Below are positions 56,458 through 64,000 of a stretch of DNA of 64,000 nucleotides, piece by piece. Each line of letters begins with the position of its first letter. Positions within the stretch are counted from its first letter, which is position 1. Made by a program: the position numbers and the translations under genes. The notes beneath the pieces were generated by a model. It searched no databases. It had not been told where the DNA came from and saw nothing but the letters and a program-made list of their open reading frames with translations. The DNA is taken from positions 123,501 through 187,500 of the forward strand of contig JAJOZX010005801.1 in assembly GCA_023014485.1 (NCBI GenBank), written 5' to 3'. The stretch comes from Bathynomus jamesi. Lineage: Eukaryota; Arthropoda; Malacostraca; Isopoda; Cirolanidae.

Positions 56458-57377
56458 ATCTATTCTTATTTAGTATAACGATAAAAATTTGTAGTTTCAC
56501 TTGGAAACGATAAATTACTGGGATTTTTGTGATTTGCAAACCATACTGGGGTTCCTGTTGAAGGAGAAAGTTGTCTCTCAGATATAATTTGTGAATTGCG
56601 AGTTTGATTCCGATGAAATGTGGCGTTTCAAGTTGAAATTACTGTATTCAAATAATTTTCGGTAGTAATTTTTAATTTTTTTAAATTTGTAATAACTGTT
56701 TTGGAAAATTATTATTGTTTAAACCTTCAGTCGGGGGTTAACTAATGCATTTAAAACATTGGCTCAAGTGTACACTCGGAAATGGAGCCTTCTAGGTAGC
56801 CAGTAACGTTTTTGTGGCGTCTTAGTGTGCTCCCCCTCAAAGGGCAAGAGGGTTCATGATTGTCAGAGAAGTGATAACATGAAGTTTCTGGGGTTCATTT
56901 TTGTCTTTTGTATTTAAAAGTATCGATGTGATTTCTGACGGTAGTTTGAACAATAATAGTTCTTAAATTATACTAACAGTTACTATGTATGGGCGCTTTT
57001 ATATTTATACTGTACAATTTTGTTTCGTACGTTTTATGACCTTTTTTTTATCTTCTCCGCTGTAACTGCCATAAGTGACCTTATTGGTAGCTAGATGTGA
57101 TTACATTTTTGCGAAATTTTGAGGTGTGTAATTTTTTTTTTCCGTGAATTTGGCCAGAGCAAATGTGTAGTTATTGTTTCGAAGTGAACTGTCGAGAAAA
57201 TTCGGTAAATTAAATATTAAATAAATGATAAGCAGTACAGAAACACGTTTCGAATAAACTTTTTTTCAAAATTTCAAAAGGCTCGGTTTGGAGGCAACCA
57301 AGTTGAATCCGAGTTCCATCCATTGAGTTTAGTCGACCGGATAGGTGATCGATCACCAATGAGAGAGAGAGAAGAGA
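56458..57377. other. LTR-element interior, non-coding
   Basis: AT-rich with no convincing frame. Confidence 0.55.
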
Positions 57378-57520
57378 AACCAACTGCGCAGGGACTTGGC
57401 GCAGGATGGTTTCGGAAGAGAAGAGATAGAAGAGAGGAACCGAATGCGCAGGGACTTGGCGCAGGACAGTTTCGGAAGAGAAATTTACGTGTGCAGGGTC
57501 TTGGCACACGAAAGTTTCGA
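57378..57520 (+). repeat. Imperfect tandem repeat in LTR-element interior
   Basis: Three units of roughly 50-60 bp share GCGCAGGGACTTGGCGCAGG and TTTCGGAAGAGA (the last unit has GTGCAGGGTCTTGGCACACG). Each unit can form a short GCGC hairpin. Such arrays in defective retroelements could be RNA-recognition sites; that is speculation. Confidence 0.6.
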
Positions 57521-58635
57521 TCGAAGATGGTCTACTGGTATTTTTCGGGCAGTAGCTGATCACGCTGCTCGAATGCTTCGCTAAATATGTGTCGTAGCAC
57601 GCGGTAGGCAAGCCACGAGAGCTTGAACGGGTGTCTAAGACTGTACTGTCCATACAGACATACAGTAGGTTCGTTGGGAAACGGCCTACGGCGGAGTGAT
57701 CGTTTGATTATTGCCAGTAGAAGAGTCTTTCAGCTGGACGTAGGAAGAGCAGCGTTCACCGACAAAAGTGGAGATGAGACAAGGCGAGTTTCTTCATCGA
57801 CTTCTAGAATTGCAAATTCCGTCCAATTCCGGCGCGTGGTCCCGCTTTCAGTATATCTCACCCCCCTGATCCTTTTAGAATTGGACGTCTCTCTTGTTTT
57901 TTTTTTTTTTCGCCATTTGGAGAGAGAGCAGAACCATTATAGCGTGCTGCCCTGTTGCATGTTGATTGATGCAATCCCTTGCATTCTAGCGAAGTGAGCA
58001 GGAGCTGCGATTGTAAATTGAAGAAGTCCGTTGTCAGCGTGCGGATTGTGATCTAAACAACGTCCAGCAAATTAATGTACTGATTATTATGTAATGAAAT
58101 TATAAGTGAAAGGGTGCGATTATTGCCCATATTTGTTGTTTTTCGTGAAATAGTATGTGCGCTCTTGGTTAGTATTTTATGTAAACTTTTTCTTATTTTT
58201 TCTAGGTTGCCCTGATAGTAACTGTATAACTATACAAATAATTGTTTCAAATGTAAAGCGATCTTTGATGAGAAATCGCTGGAATAGATTGTGAACTTGA
58301 AATTTGTGTAACCAATGTAAGAAAATTTTCCTTTATTTTTTTTTTGGCATGTGTAGATTAGTTACAGGTTGTAATTTAATTATTAGTGTGAAATGTTATT
58401 TTATGCAAATGTGAAAATTATAAAGTTTTCGATTTTTATAATATGATACAAAATATGTGTGTGGAATTTGTCATTCTAATTATTTCTTGTCTATCTGAAC
58501 TTTGAATTTGTTAAAGAAAAAAAAAGAAGAAAAAAATTGAAAAATATATAACTTTGTTGAATAAATTATTAAATTTGTTAAACGATATTAATAAGTTTTC
58601 CTAATGAAAAACTTATTTTCAAGGGGTGATGCGAG
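57521..58635. other. LTR-element interior, non-coding
   Basis: No domain recognised. A short plus frame at 57623-57997 has no known motif. A polypurine-like AAGGGG precedes the 3' repeat at 58621. Confidence 0.5.
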
Positions 58636-59175
58636 TGTAGTAATGCCTAGTTAAGAATATTAATTTTTGTTTAATTAAGATTATAATGTTTAATATAAAT
58701 CATTTACTAATAATTGTGAAATTACGAAAAAGTATGTTTGTTTGAAATTGTTTAAAATGGGAAGAGTTGGCAATCCTGAACAGAGGCCCACAGAGCGGAC
58801 TACCCCCAAAAAGAGTCAGTCTTTCGGCAGCGCGATAAGCGTAAAGTTGGGGCCATGTAACCTTAAGATTAAATTAATTGTTTTGTGCCCCTCTCCGACG
58901 TAAAATATTATAGTAAAATTTCCTACTCGCATCCCCTCAAACTACTTAAACCATTTTCGGAATTAAATAAAGTGTTAACAAGCGTTAAAAGAGTGTTAAT
59001 GAACCCCCCCTTCCCCCTTTTGTGTTGTAACGGCTTTCAGTCTCGGCGTGGCTACCATGAATATAATTGTAAAGTATCGTGGAAATGAGTAAAGAGAGTG
59101 TAAAGATAAATGCAATAGAGATCAGAAAGTAGAGTAAATAATGAAGAAAGTAAATAATAAAAGTGATTCACGACA
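58636..59175 (+). repeat. 3' long terminal repeat
   Basis: 540 bp, nearly identical to 52081-52619; followed by the TGTA duplication and then LINE copy 3 sequence. Confidence 0.92.
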
Positions 59176-59293
59176 TGTATGACGCAATCGATACTCTTCA
59201 GTTTATCATTTAATATTTTTCTGATGTTATCATCTTTACAGTTACTTAATTTTCCAGTCACTCTTTTTCTCTTTCGGAACAATGACCTCTTTT

Positions 59294-59856
59294 CAGAGCT
59301 GGGCAGTATTTAAATACATTTGTATTTAAATACATTTGTGTATTTAGAACTGTATTTATAAATACATTGTTTTTCATGTATTTAAATATAGTATTTAAAT
59401 ACTTTAATGAGTATTTAAATACAATGTATTTAAATACTCAAAATATAAAAATGTAAATACTTTTACTGGTTTAATACATGTTCTGTACTAGCACAGTACG
59501 ACGCGTCGACAGTGTAGCACAGCATGGTTCATATTTCAACGTCTCAGTCCAATCAGTTGTGTGCCACTCTTAGTCGAAAGCGGTTAATTTCTTTATCGTG
59601 TGCGTGTCATGGCTTAGTGAATTAGTGAATGCATATGTTAAAATTTGTATGTATTTAAAATGTATTTACAAATGTATTTAAATACAATTGATGTATTTTG
59701 TATTTAGTATCTAAATACATTCGTAAAATGTATTTAGTATTTGGTATTTAAATACATTTCTCCCATGTATTTAGGATTTAGTATTTAAATACATTTCTCC
59801 CATGTATTTAGTATTTAGTATTTAAATACATTCAATGTATTTATTGCCCAGCTCTG
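59294..59856. mobile_element. hAT MITE made of GTATTTAAATAC motifs
   Basis: The ends are CAGAGCTGGGCAGTATTTAA and the complement of TTTATTGCCCAGCTCTG. It is flanked by CCTCTTTT (59286-59293, 59857-59864); LINE copy 2 has the single uninterrupted site at 37868-37875. The interior is dominated by palindromic TATTTAAATACATT repeats. Confidence 0.93.
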
Positions 59857-59864
59857 CCTCTTTT

Positions 59865-60471
59865 GTCTCTCGATCCTGCTTCTTTTTCCTCTTTGTTGGA
59901 TTTTTGAGACATGTCTTTCCACAATTTCCAGTGTCTTCTCTAAGACCATTAGCATCTCTTCCGTTGTCTTGGCTTTGAAGATGGTTTTCCAATCTATTAC
60001 TTCCATGCTGGATGCAACACCTACCCAGTTTATAGCTTTGGAGTGAAAATTAAAAATTTCGAATTTACTTCTTTCTATCGTTCGTGTTCTTTACTGTCCT
60101 GTTGCTTTTATATTGGTTTTTATTTTAATAATGTGGTGATCAGATATTATGGTTGGGGATACTTCTACGTTATCAGTTAGGTTGCTGTTGTTTGTGAATA
60201 CCAGATCTTCCCGTGTGCCCCCCTTGTCCTGGTATATACATATATTCTTTCCTATCCTTTTATATTTCATAAATGAAAAATTAAAATCACCACAGAGAAA
60301 AATATTTGGGGTTGGAGAATGTAGATCTTTTATCCAGTTTCTGACCTCTGTAATGGAATCTGAGAATTTTGAAGTCGGCGTGTTCTGGGGTCTGTACATT
60401 ACAATTAGTACCATATTTAGTTTTTCAACTTTTGCTGCTACACATTCTACGTAGCTGTTTGAAGTACTTAT
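59865..60471 (-). pseudogene. LINE copy 3, endonuclease region
   Basis: Minus frames include SMEVIDWKTIFKAKTTEEML (59950-60006), PTIISDHHIIKIKTNIKATG (60100-60160), FLCGDFNFSFMKYKRIGKNI (60230-60300) and STSNSYVECVAAKVEKLNMV (60400-60465). They match copy 2's endonuclease. The frame is cut by Z copy 4 at ISTSNSYVEC. Confidence 0.8.
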
Positions 60472-62839
60472 AACACTGGCCAACAAAATGAAACTTTTTT
60501 TTCTCATCACAAACATGATCACACTTTTCTTAATGCATTTTTCGCGCTGATTCCGAATCTGGTTTTATTTTGTTTCTAGCACGTATAGTTATATAGATAC
60601 ACTGGTTTTGATATTTTTAAGTTTTTGATATTGCTATAAGAAAATTTATGGATGTATAGATCACACTTAGGAATGCTAAACAACAAATACATCATATACC
60701 TTGTTCAATGTACTTATAAATAAAGAATATATACATTATTTTATTAAAAGCGCTGTGAGTGTGATTTCCTTTTGTAAATTTGGCCTGGATTGTCACGATA
60801 CAGCATCCAACAATGGTCCGCCATCATGCTTTCATTCCAATATCCTTGGTAGCGCTTCTCCATCATCTGAATATCTTGATGGAAGCGCTCTCCTTGCTCG
60901 TCACTCACTGCACCAAGGTTTTCAGGAAAGAAATCTAAGTGGGAATGCAGGAAGTGAATTTTTAACGACATTCGACACTCCATTTCTTTGAAGGCATCAA
61001 GGAGGTTCTTGACTCCATCCTTATACGCAGGTGACTTGTTGCTTCCAAGAAAGTTTTCACATATCCATTTGAACGCCAGCCAAGCCTTCAATTCCAGCGG
61101 ACTTAGGACTTTTTCAAATTCAGTGTCATTCAAAACCTCCCTTATTTGTGGCCCAACAAAAATTCCTTCCTTCAATTTTGCTGCAGTAACCTTCGGAAAT
61201 TTCCTTGAAAGGTATTGGAACCCTTCAGAATTGACTTTACCCATTGCTTTAACAAAATTCTTCATTAAACCAAGTTTAATGTGAAGAGGTGGCAGATAGA
61301 TCTTTTGGGGATCCACTAAAGGGACAGACTGGACATTGCTTATCCTGGGACATATGTATACCTAAGTGGCCAGTCACTTTTGGTGTAATGTTCTATAGTG
61401 GCGCGACTGTCCCACAGGCAAAGGAAACAACAAAATTTTGTGAATCCTGACTGCATACCCATAAGCATTCCTATAACTTTTAGACCTCCACAAGCATTCC
61501 ATTGATGACTGTCGTATTTGATTGCCTTAAGTAGTATATCCATATTGTCATATGTCTCTTTTAGATGGACGGAATGGGCAATGGGGATGGATGGCATTAT
61601 ATTACCATTATGCAAAAGAACTGCTTTCAGGCTTCTCTGCGACGAATCAATAAAGAGGCGCCACTCAGATGCCACATACGTCTGAGATAGGCTGTAAATA
61701 GTCCATTGATGTCACGGCAATAATAGAGAGGACCGTCTACTGAAAAGAATGCTGTTAATTCAAAATTCCGCTTTCGGTAGTAACTAATACGAACATTGTT
61801 CTCAAGTAAATTGTTCTCCTTTAGTCTTGAGGCGAGAAGCTCTGATTTCTCTTTAGACAGCGATAAGTCTCTAACAAGATCATTCAACTGTCCTTGGGTT
61901 AACTTTTTAGGCTCTAAATGTCTACCTTCAAACGTGTACTCTGGTTCTGTAGATGGTCCGGAAACGCCAGTTGCACCTTCATCACTTTCCATGTCATCTA
62001 TGATAGAATCTAGCCTATCACTTGGGGGAATTGGAATGGGCAATGTTTCATCATGTTTTACTGGTCTACGTGCTGAATCCAAGTTTGGATATACAATCTG
62101 GTGTTTGTTCTTGGCAGAAAACCCCATTAAGTTCACACTACAAAAATAACAGTCTTCATGATGATCTCTCGGCTCCCTCCATATCATGGGTATGGCAAAT
62201 GGCATTGAAGCTTTCTTTTGTTAAGCCAATCACGTAATCCATTTGAACAGCCAGAACAGATTTGATGTGGCGCCCATGGTTTATCTTGGTCACCTAAATG
62301 GCAACCAAAGTATAGCTTGTATATTTTCTTAATGTCGGTTGTAATACTTCGTCGCTGTGTTTTAGTTGTGAACTGGCCGCATACGAAACAGAACTTGTCG
62401 GGGTCATTCTTACATTGTCGAGGCATGTTGACTGACCTGAGCAAACTATAAATTCAAAAAAATGTACACCAACTTGACACAACAAGTTCTTGGACTGGAC
62501 TGATCTTTTGACACACAAAGCACGGCGTTGTTGCCTGAATCACAATGCTGCTAGACGTAAAAGCTCACACCTGAAATACATAAGATGTATAATTAAGATA
62601 ATTGAAATAAATAAGATGAATAAACTAAAAAAACACAATAAAATAAACACAATCAAATGTTGAAATATTAGTATTTTGCCTATTTAAAATGGTTAAATCT
62701 ATGTAGTTATATATATGCCTTCATCTTGAAAACTATACGTGCTAGAAAAACTCTGAATGCAGTTTTGGAATCAGCGTGAAAAATGCTATCCAGCCACCAC
62801 AAATTTTACTCTGATGAAAAATCTTTGTTGACCAGTGTA
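60472..62839 (-). mobile_element. Z element, copy 4, with clear target site
   Basis: The left end AACACTGGCCAACAAAATG and the right end as complement TACACTGGTCAACAAAGAT lead inverted repeats of about 120 bp with TTTTTCxCGCTGATTCC and TTTCTAGCACGTATAGTT blocks. AT lies at both junctions (60470-60471, 62840-62841). Deleting the element and one AT rejoins the LINE frame as HMEEMISTSNSYVEC, which continues normally. At 2,368 bp it is the best size estimate for an uninserted, undeleted Z element. Confidence 0.9.
60744..62426 (-). pseudogene. Z protein, copy 4, candidate transposase
   Basis: The ATG at 62426 (MPRQCKNDPDKFCFVCGQFT). Cys pairs FCFVC, ICSGC and CYFC are present. One base is missing in the LNKRK-MPFAIP junction (about 62215). 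The frame 62205-61627 includes LTQGQLNDLVRDLSLSKEKS and FFSVDGPLYYCRDINGL; a shift near 61690 leads to SEWRLFIDSSQRSLKAVLLH, CGGLKVIGMLMG and CCFLCLWDSRATIEHY. The GDLK Asp is Gly here. A shift near 61345 leads to YLPPLHIKLGLMKNFVKAMG, GIFVGPQIREVL, HSHLDFFPENLGAVSDEQGE and MMADHCWMLYRD. The stop is at 60744. Three frameshifts and a lost Asp make this copy inactive. Confidence 0.78.
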
Positions 62840-62946
62840 ATCATTTCTTCCATATGACTTTCGCGTGTGTAAATAGCACATCCTCCTTTACGTCTCACTG
62901 TTCTGTCGGCTCGGAGGATGTTATAGTTGTCAATTTGCATGAACAC

Positions 62947-64000
62947 CACTGTATTTGCATAATACAAAATTAGCCCCATTGGCTCGGGTTCTGGGGATTG
63001 ACACGTAAAACACCTCTGGACCTAAAAGTGTTGTGTATTCATCGTCTAAAGTCTAAACTTTAATGGAGAAGAGAGCAGTTCCTCACTGACGTATGTCAAA
63101 AAGAGAGGACGATTAAACATTCATTTATAGAGTGCCTCTTAGCAATGCACAAAGTAAGAAATATTAATAGAATGGATGCCATTATACAATGAAAACTATT
63201 TTTAAGAAATAAAAATAATTAAACCGAAATAACATTTTCACTTCAAGAGGAGCAAATTTATTAAACCAAATATAAGCTAACAAAACGCGACCTTCACCCA
63301 AAGGACTAACTAACTTTATAGCAAGAAGAAAGGAAAGCCTTCTTGAAAAAGAAAATACAAAGTACACAATACACAAGCTTTTTCTTAAGACTTTACCATT
63401 CTTTTGTTGGCACTTCAGTGTTAGTTTTCCCAATACCTTTTAAGGAATTGAATTCGAAGTAGAGGGACTTCCCCCTCTTGTCAGAAAAAGAACTATAAAA
63501 CTTTACAAATATACCATATCACCCACTGTATCATATAACTGGCCTTCTGTAGTCTCAAGAGTGTGTGTGTGTGTACACAGTTATAAATGGCCATTTTGCT
63601 CCTACATTTTCGTCGGTGGTCATTAAAGAGTCAGTAGCTACTAGTACTACACGTGACATCTTTTATTTTTTTAATTTTTAATCACTTACGCTTGCGTTAG
63701 GGTGGGAGGGGAGGGGAGGGGGGGGTCATTAAAAAGTTTAGAGAAACCACTTTTTTACCTTTTACAAGAATTATTTTTTCAATTTCATTTGTGTTAGAAT
63801 TTTAATTAAAAAACTTGAAAGCACATTACGCCTTCTTTACGTTACATCAGGTTTTTTGCACACCCACCTAACCTAAGCTGAACCCAAACAACATTTACAG
63901 AAAGTTGTAGTGATGATTTTCTAAGTAGGCTCAAGGCGATACAAAACATAGCACCGAATAGGAGCGAACGTTAATATATATATATATATATGATGAATAA
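62947..64000. other. No gene recognised
   Basis: AT-rich flank of LINE copy 3. It includes a short (GT)n near 63561, a G-rich run at 63699-63727 and a TA run near 63975-63991. No frame resembles a known protein. Confidence 0.5.
63699..63727 (+). repeat. G-rich tract
   Basis: GGGTGGGAGGGGAGGGGAGG followed by more G gives at least four G-runs with one- or two-base loops, a pattern able to form a G-quadruplex on the plus strand. Confidence 0.6.

Larger units (their letters stand above)
52081..59175 (+). mobile_element. Non-autonomous LTR retrotransposon (LARD-like)
   Basis: Two direct terminal repeats of about 540 bp (52081-52619 and 58636-59175), each starting TGTAGTAATG and ending TTCACGACA, flanked by TGTA (52077-52080, 59176-59179) inside LINE copy 3. 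The interior (about 6 kb, 4 kb without Z copy 3) shows no gag, protease, RT or integrase frames. TTTGGTGGCTAGCGGCGG directly after the 5' repeat may be the primer-binding site. It must rely on another element's enzymes. The strand is assigned from the putative primer site. Confidence 0.88.
48837..62946 (-). mobile_element. CR1-like LINE, copy 3, opened by four insertions
   Basis: LINE pieces at 48837-50321, 51592-52080, 59176-59293, 59857-60471 and 62842-62946 join in order to match copy 2 without gaps. The inserts are a mariner (50322-51589), an LTR element (52081-59175), a hAT MITE (59294-59856) and Z copy 4 (60472-62839), each with its own target duplication. The net LINE is about 2.8 kb and is 5' truncated in the endonuclease (copy 2 match ends near TCAATTTG at 62938). 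Confidence 0.9.

Noticed and set aside
57623..57997. gag-like protein in the LTR element
   Set aside because: No Cys-His knuckle, capsid motif or protease triad visible; the frame is not distinguishable from chance.

Overview
This window looks like eukaryotic, invertebrate DNA, most likely from an arthropod. The evidence is AT-rich sequence with long (TA)n runs, many animal transposon families (CR1-like and I-type LINEs, a Penelope-like element, Tc1/mariner, hAT), 5S-rRNA-derived SINEs, and spliceosomal splice-site signals. Nothing supports a prokaryotic source. I found no complete host gene. The only host-coding candidates are a 75-bp exon-like segment at 45397-45471 (minus) and an unidentified reading frame running in from the left edge (3-443) that a MITE has split. 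Almost everything else recognisable is a transposable element, usually broken and often nested in another.

Layout. 1-443: split reading frame with a 214-bp palindromic hAT-type MITE. 1200-6340: an old CR1-like LINE (minus), cut by a MITE, a deleted hAT element and a loose hAT end. 6655-8100: an inverted repeat with two hammerhead-like motifs, then a deleted hAT element between TA runs. 8120-11020: a 3'-terminal Penelope-like element (reverse-transcriptase end plus GIY-YIG nuclease) duplicated head-to-head as two 1.39-kb arms. 11626-13197: Tc1-like element A. 13543-14200: two 5S-derived SINEs. 14680-15538: two small palindromic or TIR elements. 15955-21954: an I-clade LINE (plus) with gag-like, endonuclease, RT and RNase H remnants and a (CATT)n tail. 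22237-25848: a MITE followed by copy 1 of the Z element. 28801-34191: Tc1-like element B, split by a LINE (itself split by a hammerhead-bearing palindrome), by a mariner and by a 5S SINE. 35166-39690: a LINE fragment and a better-preserved CR1-like LINE. 39797-41506: a compound structure holding a 21-bp minisatellite and a 1.3-kb palindrome. 41520-44026: Z copy 2. 45775-47169: a mariner-like element with a nearly open transposase. 48837-62946: one CR1-like LINE copy opened by a mariner, a 7.1-kb non-autonomous LTR retrotransposon (which contains Z copy 3), a hAT MITE and Z copy 4.

The most interesting content is the Z element, present as four diverged copies (22792-25848, about 41520-44026, 54445-56457, 60472-62839). 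Each carries remains of the same protein of about 560-600 residues, with N-terminal Cys pairs and a later block with the layout of an RNase-H-like DDE transposase. Three copies have clear terminal inverted repeats starting with WACACTGG-type sequence, each flanked by AT on both sides; copy 2 shows only its right end clearly. Copy 4 sits in a LINE reading frame that is restored exactly when the element and one AT are removed, so this is a DNA transposon family with a 2-bp AT target duplication. I do not recognise it as a named superfamily.

The copies share no operon-like organisation. What links the elements is insertion order, which can be read directly from target-site duplications and from comparing the sister LINE and Tc1 copies in the same window.
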